Of a stretch of 64,000 nt of DNA, positions 12,161 through 24,960 are shown piece after piece (positions within the stretch are counted from its first letter, which is position 1; the number at the start of each line of letters is the position of its first letter). The notes beneath the pieces were generated by a model. The model was not told where the DNA came from. It searched no databases and saw only the letters and a list, made by a program, of their open reading frames with translations. This DNA is from Przewalskia tangutica (taxonomy: Eukaryota > Streptophyta > Magnoliopsida > Solanales > Solanaceae). A program made the position numbers and the translations under genes. Location: NCBI GenBank assembly GCA_029844215.1, contig CM056728.1:82831676-82895675 (forward strand), in the 5' to 3' direction.

Positions 12161-12600
12161 TTACCATCTCTTCGAATCAATTTTCAGCATTGCTTCGCTG
12201 TTGGTTGTAGGCTCATCATCATCGGGAATATCTATCTCATTTTGTGTTTCCACAAGCAGATTTAGCCTTTCCGGAGGACGATGAGTTCTAGTAGACCTAC
12301 AGAGTTGAGTATCTTGCAGTTCAGTTACAGGTATGTTCTGATCGTGAGAAGGTTGCTGTGCGTTGGTTGATCCACCAACATTAGAGCTTTCAGGAATATC
12401 ATTTTCATATTTTTCATAAATGGGAGAAGGTGCAACTGGTGCACTTGCTCCCAAGGTCTGTGCCGGAGGATCTTGCATTTCTGCATTATTCCTCGTAGCA
12501 CTCCCATCGCCGGGCGGCGCATAATCGAGTACCCAATCTTGGTCAAAAGCTCCCACTGAATTCTTGCCTTCATCATCCGGCAAGGATTCAACCTCTTTGT
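12161..12600 (-). pseudogene. C: linker between copia integrase and RT
   Basis: A 140-codon frame on minus (12161-12583), in the same frame as RT. It is low in complexity and rich in Pro, Ser and acidic residues, as usual for the integrase C-terminal tail. The recognisable part is CRSTRTHRPPERLNLLVE, close to the RRSTR.RRPPERY block that precedes RT in copia polyproteins; the Cys fits CGT to TGT. A frame change near 12585-12615 separates it from the integrase frame. Confidence 0.8.
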
Positions 12601-12615
12601 TACCTTGTTCTTGAA

Positions 12616-13431
12616 TTATTCAAGTTCTATCTCTGTGCAATTCTCTTCCTTGTAGACATATTCATCTTCAAGAAAAGTTGTGTTCCTGGAAACAAAAATC
12701 TTATGTTCTCCAAGAAGATAGAAATAACATCTCTTAATTTCCTTTGGATACCCAACAAGGTAACATTTCTCAATTTTAGACTCCAACTTATCAGTGATCA
12801 ACTTCTTGACATATGCAGGACACCCCCAAGGCCTCATGTGTCTATGTGATGGCTTCTTGCCACACCATACTTCATATGGTGTCTTTTTAACTGATTTAGA
12901 AGGAACTCTATTCAAAACATATATCAAGGTTAAAATAGCATATCCCCAAAGGTATGTTGGAAGAGCTGAAAGGCTCATCATGGAACAAACCATGTCAAGC
13001 AAGATTCAGTTTCTCCTCTCGGCAACACCATTCATCTGTGGTGTTCCAGGAGGTGTCCATTCAGAATGAAATCCATGTAGCTTTAAGTAGTCAAGAAATT
13101 CTTTACTCAAGTATTCACCCCCTCGATCAGATCGGAGAGTCGTGATACTCTTTGAGAGCTGTTTCTCCACTTCATACTTAAACTCCTTAAACTTTTCGAA
13201 GGCCTCGGATTTGTGTCTCATAAGATACACATATCCATACCTCGTCAAGTCATCGGTAAAAGTAATAAAGTACGAGAAACTTTCTCTAGCTTGAGTCGAA
13301 AATGGTCCACATATGTCCGTATGTACCAACTCAAACACCTCCTTGGCACGGATCCCCTTTTCAGAAAGAGGTTTAATGGTCATCTTACCCTTCAAACAAG
13401 ATTCACAGTTACCATAAAGATTGTAAGTCAA
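12616..13431 (-). pseudogene. C: copia integrase core
   Basis: Two adjacent frames on minus (13006-13431 and 12616-13002) make an rve-type integrase. Order: zinc-binding end CESCLKGK, HTDICGP (first catalytic Asp), FITFTDD, LRSDRGGEY (second Asp), GTPQMNGVAERRN (catalytic Glu), then ALPTYLWGYAI, NRVPSKSVKKTPYE and HMRPWGCPAYV. The catalytic triad is present. The only break inside is TGA at 13006-13008 after AERRN, where relatives have Arg, so CGA to TGA. Next to it MVCSMMS replaces the usual MVRSMMS, also a CpG change. It joins DNA ends in the parent element but cannot be made whole here. Confidence 0.93.
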
Positions 13432-13996
13432 ATGGTTCGAGGTAATTTAATTTCCTCAACTGTTCAATCATCGTTTGATTGATATGACCAAGTCTATAAT
13501 GCCACAAGTAGGTAAAATTTCTTTCATTTAACTTAACTCTTTTATTTTGTACATTGAAAATTTCTCTGCGACATTTTAATGTATACAATCCATGCACAAG
13601 AGGCGCAATTCCATACACAACATTATCAAAAGCCAAAATTATATTGCCATTATTAATGCTTGAGGAGAACCCCTCAGTGTCAAGTACATGAATGTAAATA
13701 ATGTTCTTTGTCAAAGAAGGAACATAATAACAATTGTTCAATATTAAAATTTTGTCGGAAGGTAAATCTAGTCTGTAGGTTCCCACGCGCTCAGCACCAA
13801 CTCGTGATCCGTTTCTGACGTGCAGGTTCACCTCTCGAGGCCCGACCTTCCTGCTATCAGTTAGCCCCTGCACATTTGGACAAATGTGTGAGCCACAAGC
13901 AGTATCTAGTACCAGGAATGAGAATCATTTATAGATAGATTAATTTCAATTACAAACATACCTTGCCCAGTAGAGGCTGAGGCACCTGGTGTCATT
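13409..13996 (-). pseudogene. C: copia protease and pre-integrase region
   Basis: On minus the frame comes out of the zinc-knuckle segment beyond B (MTPGASASTGQG) and shifts by one near 13920, where a G seems lost from a GGG. It then reads LDTACGSHIC, the aspartic protease active site (usual LDTGCGSHIC), and continues to LNNCYYVPSLTKNI and HYRLGHINQTMIEQL, the pre-integrase domain with its HxxLGH motif. It ends at 13409 with another frame change before the integrase. The element starts at 13996 because B was inserted there, with TCATT duplicated. Confidence 0.9.
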
Positions 13997-14579
13997 TGTC
14001 ACGACCCGATCTCGGGCCCGCGACAGGTGCCTTACCCCGGGCACCCTGGTGATAATACATCAGAGAAAATCAGCGGAAATTAAACATCATGAACATAAAC
14101 AGTGATACAAGAAGCATGCTGACAAAAAAAAAGTCGCCTTTCAACATTTATATACAAATAAACCCCGAACAATTATCCTTTACGAACCCTGCCCACAACA
14201 GTACTACAGACCTTTAAGAGTGTAACAACAACTATGACGGGACAGGGCCCCGCCATACCCCTGAATGTATACGAACCTACAATCTCAGAGAATCATACCA
14301 AAAGATAAGCCTCCGGGGAAACGGAGTTCCCAAAACGCAGAACTGTGACCGTAGGAGCGAGGATCAACCACTGGTGTACCTATACCTGCGGCATGAACGC
14401 AGCCCCGGCGAGGTCGATAACAGTACCAAGTATGTGAAATCAAAATATCAGAATGAAATCATAACAGTCTATATATTAAACATGAGACATGTATGATAAC
14501 CAAACTACAGTACACCATATATAATCAGTTATGTCAAGTCAGGGACTTACGCTCGCGTCGTGGACTTACGCCTCAAAGT
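13997..14579 (-). mobile_element. B 3' LTR, segment 1
   Basis: Starts TGTCACGACCCGATCTCGGG and matches 33304-33880 of the 5' LTR closely. It is cut at 14579 by K; AAAGT (14575-14579) is repeated at 18511-18515. Confidence 0.92.
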
Positions 14580-15309
14580 TGTCACGACTGTTCAAGCCCG
14601 CGATCGTGCCTTACCCCGCACCCTAGTGATACAACATCGAGAAAATCGGAAATAAAATCAAAGACATGAAACAATAGATTAACATAAGAACAAAGCAACC
14701 AAAACGGTTACCTTTCTGTATATAAACTAAAAACTTGAACAATTAAATCCTTTTTACAAAACTTACCCACAACAGTACTACAGACCTCTAAGAGTTTTTA
14801 TATCACTATGACGGGACAGGGCCCCGCCATACCCCCTGAATGTACAAAAGTATATGACCTCAGGGAACCGTACCAAAATACAAAGCCTCCGGAGAAATGG
14901 AGCTTTCAGAATCAACAGTGATCCTAAGAGCGGATCGCCAGTTACGCACTCAACTGCGGCGTGAACGCAGCTCCCGGGCGAGGTCGACAACAGTGCAGAG
15001 TATGTGAAATCAAAATACCGTAATGAAATCATAATAGCTTATATAAAGCGAGACATGTATGACAATCAAAGAAATGCGTTTCACAAATCCCGCTAACAAC
15101 AAGAGTAATGAACATCAACATTGTCTCTAAAGATACCATTTCACAATCTAAAACAATCGTGTCAAGTCGTGACTCACGCCTCAAAGTCATCACTCGAAAT
15201 ATAACAATGGGTCTCACGCCCACAACATCAATCACGCCTGAATTCCTTCCTCATCACGGCGATATGATATAACAATACCTGTGGAGTACATGAACATCGC
15301 CCTGCACTG

Positions 15310-15655
15310 CGCCATAAAACCGTGACGGGCAAGTACGGCGCTAACTACCGATACCTCCCGCATCATGACAATGGCCGGTCAATTACGAAGCCAACTACCG
15401 GATACCAAAGCCGTACTAACAATACTATACAACTATACCACGGTCGACCGGCGCACGAAGGCTAACTACGGATACCAAAGCCGTGATCATCAACGATCGG
15501 CAAGTACGAAGCCAACTATCGATACTCCCGCATCACGAGACTTCGCCATAACACCGACCGGCAAGTACGAAGGCTAACTACCGATACCTCGATCACGACA
15601 ATGACCAGGGCAAGTACGAAAACCAACTACCAGATACCAAAGCCTGCATCAGTAA
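15310..15655 (-). repeat. Tandem array in LTR K
   Basis: GACCGG(GG)CAAGTACGAA.GC followed by TAACTACC.GATACC recurs about six times with small gaps. It is akin to the D array at 9145-9487 but more worn, and fills the same LTR position. Confidence 0.7.
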
Positions 15656-16170
15656 ACCTCATGGAGAGCTAGTCCATGGAACAACACTATCAACAGGGAA
15701 ACGAACCCTCATCATGGCCGCATACCCGTGGACCATCCATCGAGAGACACGGTAACATAAGGATACCACACTTGCACAACAAGACTATCACAAGCAAACA
15801 TAGGCAAGTTACTCACACTCAAGGTACTTTCATTTTATGCCAAAAATCTGGTTTTAACTCAAGTACTACATACTTTCATTCTTTCAAAAAGACATCCATT
15901 TCTTTTACGAAGGTCATACGATACCCGTAGTATCAAATAGAGTAACCATCATTTTAAGTAAATCCAAAACAGTTTCCATACCTTCTTTTTAAATCAATTT
16001 AAGACAAAACCATGCCTTTCTTTTAAACCAAAAATACTTCAATTACTCAAGTCTCTTTTCTTGTTATTAATGACCTTATTAAAGCAACCGTGATCTAGGA
16101 AATGTAATACAATTTTGTCTTATCTTAGCTTCTATGCAGATGGAGGTTTCTACTTGTTTTAATAATATTA

Positions 16171-16400
16171 ATTATTTGTCAATATATTTTCCTTTATTAA
16201 CGCTGCAGTGGTTTGTTCGATACTTATTCTCATTTCCGAAATCAATATAACATTATTATTCAAAACCAAGTACTCATTACTCAATATAATTAATTGTCGT
16301 TACTTTTTCCTTTATTAACGCTGCAGTGGTTTGTTCGATACTTATTCTCATTTCCGAAATAAATATAACATTATTATTCAAAATCAAGTACTCATTACTC
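16171..16400 (-). repeat. Tandem duplication of about 110 bp in LTR K
   Basis: The stretch running from TTCCTTTATTAACGCTGCAG to ACCAAGTACTCATTACTC occurs at about 16185-16281 and again at about 16302-16400 with few changes. It is part of a module found once in A, B and H. Confidence 0.85.
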
Positions 16401-16953
16401 ACGAATGAGGTTTCACAACTTTCCACACGATTCAAGTTCTTCACATATCAAATCAAGTCAAATATAAGTCAAGTCTCTTATCTTTTTAAAAATCAATAAA
16501 CCATTCTTTAACCTACATAAAGTTGTTATAATTAACTTCCCATAAAGCCATTATAACACTTTATATTTTAAATAAACCAAATTCATTTTACACACGTACG
16601 TCTACCGTACTATATATATTTCACAAATATCATGCTAGAAAAGATAGGAAGAGGTTCACATACCTCGCGACGATTATCGACAATTAGCAAAACACTCCAA
16701 AGTACTATAACCTTGCTAGCCCGTTTTCACCCTTCAAGTAGAATACGCTACTCGTAGTACTTCCACCTATAATGGCCATGAAACGTCTATTAACCTCTAG
16801 ATCTCTTTGTAGGATATTTCTAAGAACAAGGTTCCATATCCTACGAAAAATTCGGCAGCACCTCCCCCGTTTCTACTCAATTTTCCACCTTTTTCAAGGC
16901 CGGATAACCGTAATTAACATACTATAATTAAGGTGCTATAATACCGAAATTTA

Positions 16954-17212
16954 AAGAAGGGGATAACACGCCCAAACGGAACGCGATTAACAATCTCTCC
17001 TTCATAACAACAATAATAAAAGAAGGGGATAACACGCCCAAACGGAACGCGATTAACAATCTCTCCTTCATAACAACAATAATAAAAGAAGGGGATAACA
17101 CGCCCAAACTTTACGCGATTAACAATCTCTCCTTCATAACAACAATAATAAAAGAAGGGGATAACACGCCCAAACGGAACGCGATTAACAATCTCTCCTT
17201 CATAACAACAAT
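16954..17212 (-). repeat. 62-bp tandem repeat, four copies, in LTR K
   Basis: Each unit runs GAAGGGGATAACACGCCCAA, ACGGAACGCGATTAACAATC, then TCTCCTTCATAACAACAAT. Copies are almost identical, one having ACTTTACG in place of ACGGAACG, so the expansion is recent. Open frames here on minus are repeat artefacts. Confidence 0.93.
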
Positions 17213-17290
17213 GTAAATACGGTCCAAAGTAAATACAGTCCAAAGTAAATACGGTCCAAAGTAGATACGGTCCAAAGTAGATACGGTCCT
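17213..17290 (-). repeat. 16-bp tandem repeat in LTR K
   Basis: GTAAATACGGTCCAAA occurs about five times with single-base changes (TAGATACGG, TAAATACAG). It directly follows the 62-bp array. Confidence 0.88.
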
Positions 17291-18069
17291 TAAGTTGGGG
17301 TCCTTGGCCAACTTTTACAATTTTACTTATCCAATTACTTCATTAGTCCTTCAACTTATATTCTAATCTTTATATAAGTTATAGTTCCTTTGTTGTTAAC
17401 CTCTTAGTAAGTAATGGATACATTTTTACCATTTTAATGGATAATATGCCAATTCTCCTTTTTAACATCTTAACAAGATCCAAATCTTTCTTTATATCTT
17501 ATAGTCCATAATATACTTCCAATATATGTATAATATCCATATATACATAATAATCAACTTCACAAAGAGGTTAAGGTTCATTACCTCAAGATAGTCCAAA
17601 AAACGTGACTGTCCCGAGTTTTAGCCACTGCTTCGTCAGCTGAACTTGTAACGTCGATAACTTTCTACTCCAGTGTCCTATCGATGAGCGGTTTGTTGCA
17701 TTGGAAACTAGACTCGACGAACTTCATTTTAGGCTTTTGAAACACCCAAAAACTCCTTATATGCTAGGAGATATTCCTTTCCAAACTTGACTAAAAATCT
17801 GCCCAAAACAGTCCCGAAAATCTGCCCACTCTCGGCCAGGGGGGGGGGGGGGTTTGAGGCTAGGGGTGTGTAATCTTGTCTAACTCTTGGTTAATAATCT
17901 TCCTAACACATTAAGGAAGAACACTTATAAGTTTAAGAATTTTTGGACAACATTTGGTTAGGAGGGGGGGGGGGGGGTTGGACGAGAACAAGATAAGAAG
18001 AAGGGAGAGGGAAATGTTTTCAAGTCTTGAAATATACTAAGTGTGGAAGATTTTCATCAACTAAAGGGG

Positions 18070-18077
18070 TTTATATA
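18070..18077 (-). promoter_or_regulatory. LTR promoter TATA box of K
   Basis: The minus strand reads TATATAAA, about 440 bases from the LTR start, which matches TATA box spacing in A, H and J. Confidence 0.5.
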
Positions 18078-18510
18078 GTACAACCAAGGGTTAGCATTGA
18101 AACATGTGTATGGTATAGATGTGTTTGTGTAGGTTCCTTTCCACACTTGTCCTACAAAAGCCATGCAAGACCTTGACCATTTGACTTGCCCACAAACTTG
18201 CAAAAACCATCCAAGGTGACATGCAATACCATGCAAGACTTTTGGCCACTTGTCTTGCCCACTTGTCCACTCAATTTCGTCCAACATGGCCCAATCTAGG
18301 GGTGACACTTGTCGCCCTCCTATTGGTCCAAAATATTTTATCTCTCGGAAAAATTCCATAATCGTAAAAATATTGAAAACGCAAAATTTCCTTCATAAGG
18401 TTCGGAATAGTTTCCGTCGAAAAACAATTCTTTCATTCTTACCCTAATTAGGGTTTATACATTCGTACGTACGTCCTCACATACATACTCCGGAACTACG
18501 GGGTATAACA

Positions 18511-20171
18511 AAAGTCATCATGCCCGTGGAACTTCTCCCTCACTGCCGGCAGTCTATGACACAAATCATAATCATGTGACGCGCCCGTGGCATCCTACCT
18601 CACTGTCGGCGTACACACATACAATACATATATATATATAACATGCCCGTGGAATCCTCCATCACTGCCGGCAGCCGTGGGTGTAACAACTAACCATGTG
18701 ACGCGCCCGTGGCATCCTACCTCACTGTCGGCGTACACATATACAATACATGTATATATATAACATGCCCGTGGCATCCCTCATCACGGGTACATGTCTT
18801 CACGGGGAGCTAGTCCATGGAGTAATAATCGTATATAACATGCCCCCGGAATCCCTCATCGGTGTAGACAGGTCTTCATGGGGAGCTAGCCCATGGAGTG
18901 ATAATCGTATATAACATGCCCCTGGAATCCCTCATCGGTGTAGACATGTCTTCATGGGGAGCTAGCCCATGGAGTAATAATAATGGCCACATGCCCCCGG
19001 AATCCCTCATCGGTGTAGACATGTCCATGTGACAATAATAATATACCGGGAATTTAGCCCGCTACATGGCCGCATGCCCCGGAATCCCTCATCGGTGTAG
19101 ACATGTCCATGTGGCAATAACAATGGAAGCATACCCGTGAAATCCTCCGTCACTGCCGGTACGTCCAAGTAAGTTCACAACAAGTCAGCCGGCCCTCCAC
19201 CGAGAGACGCGGTAACATAGTAATACCACCCTTGCACAACAGAGGCTATCACAACTAGCATATGCAAGTTTAACATACTCTTAGACTTTGTTTAACATGT
19301 AAACTGATTCACCATTTTTATAAACTCAAAGTACTCCCACTTTATGCCAACAATCCGAGTTTTAACCCTAAAGTACTACATACTTTAATTCTTTCAAAAA
19401 ATCTCTTTTTACGTAAAACAACTCGATACTAATATACGTAGTATCAAAACACGTTCATGTTTAAATCAAGTACTTTATACTTTTTAAACCAAGTGACTTA
19501 CACTTTTAAAACAACGTCAAGTATACTTTTAAAACCCAAGTAACTAACTCTTTTAAGATCAAGGTACTCCTACCTTTTAAAATCAAGTCACTTATACTTT
19601 TCCATCAAGAAAAGTTCAATATTTGAAAACAAGTTACTTACACTTTTAAACTCAAGTTACTTCTCTTTTCCCAAAATCAGGTTATATAACTTTCAAAATA
19701 CTCTAAGTCTTCTTACTTTAGAATATCAAGAAATCAATATTTGTTTATAACGATCTTATTAAAGCAGCCATGGTCTAGAAAATGTAATACTATTTTGTCT
19801 TATCTTAGCTTCTATGCAGATGGAGAATTCTACTCATTTTAATTTAATTCATTGTCGATACATTTTCATTTATTAACGCTGCAATGACTTGTTCGATACT
19901 TATTCTCATTTGTGCAGTAAAGTCAACTCGACTCCAAATACTTCCTAGCGACTCTTACCAACATCCTCCATAAGACTTGGTAAGAACTTAGGATAACTTT
20001 ATTCTTTTAAAGACCAAGTACCCATTACTCACGAATGAGGTTTCACGACTTTTTAACACAATTCAAGTCCTTAACATTTCATATCAAGTCACTTAACTTT
20101 AGAATCAAGTCAAGGACACAAAAGGAAAATCAAACTCCTTTAACACACGTGCGTCTACCGCACTATATATT
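18511..20171 (-). mobile_element. B 3' LTR, segment 2
   Basis: Resumes B after K and matches 33885-35550 of the 5' LTR with scattered substitutions and almost no gaps. It includes the CATGCCC..GGAATCCCTCAT tandem array (18520-19150). It ends with ATATT (20167-20171), the left duplication of A. Confidence 0.92.
18520..19150 (-). repeat. Tandem array in the B LTR (second copy at 33890-34520)
   Basis: About nine units built on CATGCCC(C)GG(A)ATCCCTCATC, some with GGTGTAGACATGTCTTCATGG and GGAGCTAGCCCATGGAG. The same array with the same unit order is in the 5' LTR. H has a related array on plus (48840-49280). Confidence 0.85.
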
Positions 20172-23100
20172 TGTTATACCCCGTATTTTCAGAGTATGTA
20201 CGTGAGGACGTACGTAGAAAATTTGAGCCTTAAGTTAGGCAAGTTTCGAAATTTGTACACAACACCCGATTAGAGTCGTTCGGCTAAACGTTTCCACACT
20301 TTTGTTGGGAAAATTCCGGCTATGTCATTTATAATTTTTGCGGATTTTTCCGAGAGACGAAACATTTTGGACCAACGGAGGGTGGCATGTGTCACCCTCA
20401 CATGGAAGCAAAGGGACGCGAAATGGCCATTCTTGGCACGTTTTTGTTGCCCAATTTTGGTCAAGGGTTAGGTAGGATATTTTTGTGTAGTTGATGAGCA
20501 AGTGGGACCCACAAACACATGGCTTGATCTTGACCTTACACTTGCTATACACTTGGAAGAATCTTGGCCATTGGTTGGCCATTTCTTCACCTATAAATAC
20601 CTCCATGTTGATGAACTTCTTCATCCAAAATTGTTCTAAGTGTTAAAAATCTCTCCTCCCCTCAACCTTGAAATCGTCAACACCCTCCCCTTGGTTAAGG
20701 CCTTGGCCGAGAGCCTCCTCCCCTTTGTGGTGTCTAGCTGGGTACCCCTAGCCTAGTTGTTTTCGTATAATACCCCTTGTTGTGGTATAGAAATACTCTC
20801 CTAGTATTGTTGTAATGTACAAATACCTTGGCCCAAATACCTTGTAGTATTCCCAAGGTTACACTTATACAAAAGCCCAGAAAATACGATTATACTTCCT
20901 TTAGCCACAAAACGAAACCCTAAGGAAATCTTCACCCGTTGTTGAAGTTGTAAGTAGAAGTTGGTTAGAACTTCTAAGGGTTGTTTGGAGCGCTCGGAGT
21001 AGGAGCTAAGCGTTTCTCAGATCGACTTTATACTTGGATAATTTTGGGCTTATCGAGGTAAACACTATCGTCCTTCTATTGTAATTGGAAATTACATAAG
21101 TTGTTGAATATATAGTTGTTGTATACTATATATAGAACTGAACTTAGTATTGTGGCAATGTCTTTTGACTTAAGCCCAAGAATAAAGAATTGAACAAGAA
21201 TCACATGTAGGATAATAAAGAGAAGAATCGAATCAGAATTACCTAGGGCTGTCAGACATGAGACTTATGTATCATTACTTTGTAGTTGAATTGTACGCGT
21301 GCGGTTTGACGTGTTAACCCCTCGGTTGGCTTCGTAGCCGACCTCGATAAAGCGAGAGATTTACGCCGTTGAGTGTGAGGTGTCGCCAATTTTCGTAGAA
21401 AGATAGAAACTTGTGTTTTGGGGTTAATAGACGCTTGTGACCTTTATAGTGAAAGTACTAAGAGTAGCGTATTCTACTCGGCGAGTGGAAAGGGCTAGTG
21501 CGTTGTAGTACTTGGAGCTTTTGCTTATTGTCGATAATCGTCGCGAGGTATGTGAACCTCTTCCTATCTCTTCTAGCATGATGTGTGAACTATGTAGTAC
21601 GGTGACGCATACGTGTTAATCGTGTTTGATTGTTTAAAACATAAAGTGTTATAACGGCTTTATGGGAAGTCAAGTTATAACGACTTTATGTAGGTAAGAA
21701 AATACTTTGTGGTTTTAAAAGGTAATCGATGTGAATTATAATCGCTAGTTATAATAAAGAACTTGATGTATTTCAAAAGATTTATAAATCGTTTTGGAAG
21801 GAGAGTAACACTTGGTTTTAAAAGGTTTTAAAAGAGTTATACTAGCTTTATGGGAGTTAGGTATAATGTCTTAAGAGAGGTAAAGAAAATGGTTTATTGA
21901 TGTTAGAAGTTAAGAGACTTGATCTTATAAGATAAAGAGACTTAACTTATTTGTTTTAATGTGAATGTTTGTGAAACCTCATTCGTGAGTAATGAGTACT
22001 TGGTTTTATTTAAAGGGATAATGTTTTATTGATTTCGAAATCGTAATGTGTATCGACAGCACATCGCAATGTTAATAAAGGAAAATGTATTGAATAATGA
22101 TGAATTGTATTAAAACCAGAGAAACCTTCATCCGCATAGAAACTAAGATGAGACAAAATGATATACATTTTCTAGATCATGGTCATTGTAATAAGAATGT
22201 TGTAAACAAGAATAACCTACTCTCACGTGAGACATATATTACTCAATTGTTCTAAAAAGGAATCAGTGATTAAGTTGGAAACTATGAAACCATTTGAAAA
22301 CGAAGCTTGAGTAATCAAACTAGGCAAACCGAACTTAGGAAAAGAATGTTGTTACTTGATTTTGAAAAGGGAATGGGTTGGTCATTCTAATACTACGTAT
22401 CGGGTGACTTTTATAAAAGTAATGGATCTCTTTAAAAGAACTTAACGTATGTAGTACTGGGGTTAAAACCCGACTTTGGCATAAAATGAAAGTACTTTGA
22501 GTTGTTGTGAAACTTGCCTTTACTTGTTATTGTGAAACTTGCCTTTGCTGGTTGTTGTGAAACTTGCCTATGCTTGTTGTTGTGAAACTTGCCTATGCTT
22601 GTGATGATAGACTTTGTTGCAAGTGTGGTATTTCTGTTACCGCGTCTCGATGAGGCCGGTTGACTTGTCGAGAACTTACTTGACGCGTCTTTGGCGTGAT
22701 GGAGAATTCCACTGTATGTTTCCATTTTGATTATCGCTTGTTGTTGATGTCACACGGACATGTCTACACCGACGCAGATTCTCGGCACGCGGCCACGCGT
22801 CGTTGATTACCCGATATATGGTTATTACCGCAACATGGACGTGTCTACACCGACGCAAGATTCCGGCATGTGGCCACGCGGGCGGTTGACCACCCAAAGA
22901 TATTGTTATTGAGATTACACGGGCATGCCTACACCGACGCAGATTCCGGTACGGCCACGCGCCTTGTTATTATTGTTGCATCATGGACACGTCTACACCG
23001 ATGCAGATTCGGCACGCGCCATGATGCGAACATGATGGATGTTGTGGGCGAGACCCATAGTTATATTTGAGTGGTGACTTTGAGGCGCGAGTCCTCGACT

Positions 23101-23599
23101 GATCGCTTATGTCATGTGCATCGTATTTTGGTTATCATACATGTCTCCGCTTTTTAAGCTATTATGATTTCATTTACGATGTTGTGATTTCATACTGCAA
23201 TTGTCAGATCGACCTCCTTCTGGCCGCTCACGCCGCAGTAGGTACATCGGCCGTGGATCCCCGCTTAGGATCTCATTTCAGCGTGTTGAAAGCTCCGCTC
23301 TTCCTGAGGCTTATCTTTGCATGTTTCCGAGTTGTAGGTTCTTGTACATTCGTGGTATGGCGGCCCCCTGGCCATAGTTGTGTAAATCTTAGAGTCCAGA
23401 GTAATCGGCGGTGGTTTGTAAAAAGGATAATCGTTCGTTTTTATGTATATACCAAGGCAACTGCTGGTTGGCCTGTTTATTTATTATATCTCTTGTTTCA
23501 TGACTCGTGTTTTATTTTCCGCTGGTTTTCTCTGATGTTGTATCACTAGGGTGCCCGGGGTAAGGCACCAGTCACGGGCCCGGAATTCGGGGCGTGACA
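20172..23599 (+). mobile_element. A 5' LTR
   Basis: Starts TGTTATACCCCG and ends TTCGGGGCGTGACA. TATAAATA is at 20592-20599. The CTACACCGACGC tandem array is at 22740-23010, and a hairpin GGTGCC/GGCACC at 23550-23569 lies 30 bases before the end. Confidence 0.93.
20592..20599 (+). promoter_or_regulatory. LTR promoter TATA box of A (5' LTR)
   Basis: CACCTATAAATACCTCC, followed about 40 bases later by CTTCTTCATCC. This is a plant-type TATA box, conserved at the same place in the 3' LTR (26146-26153) and in J. Confidence 0.6.
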
Positions 23600-23602
23600 A
23601 AG

Positions 23603-23614
23603 TGGTATCAGAGC
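23603..23614 (+). promoter_or_regulatory. Primer binding site of A
   Basis: TGGTATCAGAGC, a perfect match to the complement of the 3' end of plant initiator Met tRNA, three bases after the LTR. Confidence 0.93.
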
Positions 23615-23796
23615 AGTTAGTCCTCGGAAAGTGTCTACAGACCGTGTCTAGTAGTCTTGATTATCGGTGTGTTGCACCACATCTATAATCGTGAGGCTAT
23701 AGGACATTTAGGATTGGTTTCCATTCTTCTCATTCCGAGATCGTGCCTTAGAGCCGTGTTGTAAGTCGACCCTCCGACGTGTTTCGTTTTACCGCT

Positions 23797-24960
23797 ATGC
23801 TCGCGAAGGCAACCAGGCCTGGGAGGCAAGGCAACGGCGGAGCTGCTAGTGGGATTCAGAGGAGTACGAGGGCGCAGGCCCGGTCAGTACCTGAGGTAGT
23901 GCTTCAGACGACGAGTTTTGCGACGCCGCCAAAGACCAAAGAGAGCTTAGAGTCGCAGCAGGTCGCCGAGACTACAAGACTGAGCCTCCACCCCACACCG
24001 AGCGGAGACGGGTCACGCGAGATGGCCCACTTATTGCCGTGGTCAGGCGGATATGAGATAGGCCGACGCAGCAGCCTGGGGCCCAAAGAAGACTGTAGTG
24101 CACCCGAGGCGCATACTGAGGCTACGGATTTCTTAGTTATAGCCCGCCCGAGTTTTACTGGTCGAGGCCGGAGGATGATCCGCAGGAGTTCATCCGTTTC
24201 TGCAGAGGATCATGCGCGGTGATCAAGGCTTCGAGATCGAGTCTGCGTGACATTTGTTCGCATCGGCCGCGATACCGCAATCGATTGGTTTGACTCGCGA
24301 GCTTTCCCGGGAGAGCACGCACTTCCACCGCTTGGGACGAGTTTTCGGGGCCTTCCCGCACATTTCTTGCCTCCACAAACGGCGAGGGCTCGGCCGACGA
24401 TTTTTGATGTTGAGGCGTAAGCGCGCATATTCGAGTACAATGTGGAGTTCGACTATCGTCTTGTATGTTCCCGCATTAGTAGCTAGTATGGAGGATCGAG
24501 TGCACCGATATGTTACGGTGGCTCGATGATTACCTAGCGCAGAGTTGTTCGTGTTTCTCTTCACCGCATGGACATTTCCCGCATTCGTGCTCATGCACTG
24601 GTGCGGCGAGCGCAGAGATCGACGCGGACCGCCACAGGTTAGGCCAAGATCACGGATATTTTGCGACTTTCGAGGCGGACCGCCAAGAAGCAGACTAGTT
24701 ATGTACCTCCGCCATTGCAGAGTGGTCCTCCGCAGCCTTTCGGGACCTTGGGATATTCAGAGCAGTCGTGGCTCCTGTGTTTCGATGTTCGTGAGTAGGG
24801 TGTTGGCGATGCAATACCCCTACCTCGTGTGGTCGATGCGTAGACCGTGATTTCGGAGTGTCGTAGTACCAAGGGAGCTTGTTATTCTTGCGCCAACAGG
24901 CCATATAACGAGACTGTCCGACTGTGGTAGCGCTGTAGGATAGCACAGACTACTAGAAGC
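23797..24960 (+). pseudogene. Element A: gag, frameshifted many times
   Basis: It opens with ATG at 23797 and goes on to ASGIQRSTRAQARS, the basic N-terminus seen in I (ASGTRRVTRAQAQS). The capsid block follows in broken frames: the DNA resembles B's gag (32172-33020) through SRGEHAL, FLAHF and VEFDSL but keeps changing frame, mostly by loss of one or two bases at GC-rich spots. The zinc-knuckle region near 24870-24940 is barely visible. The protein would coat the element RNA. It is unlikely to be made as written, though some frameshifts may be sequencing errors. Confidence 0.75.

Larger units (their letters stand above)
14580..18510 (-). mobile_element. Element K: solo gypsy LTR in the B 3' LTR
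   Basis: On plus it runs from TGTCACGACTG to GGGGTATAACA, 3931 bases, with AAAGT on both sides. The matching 5' LTR of B at 33885-33890 has the uninterrupted site. There is no internal sequence. It is a patchwork: TATA box near 18070, two G runs (from about 17838 and 17963), a block at 17640-17770 that in B, D and I lies close to the LTR start, a 62-bp array, a 16-bp array and a 110-bp duplication. Confidence 0.93.

Noticed and set aside
16914..17311. Open frames of 66-109 codons on minus with a repeated CCYEGEIVNRV-like peptide.
   Set aside because: They follow the 62-bp tandem repeat, whose length allows open frames by chance; the unit sits in non-coding LTR sequence.
17838..17976. Two long G runs (about 12-15 G each) that might form G-quadruplexes.
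   Set aside because: Single homopolymer runs whose length is unreliable in assemblies; H has no such runs at the matching place, so I do not claim a function.
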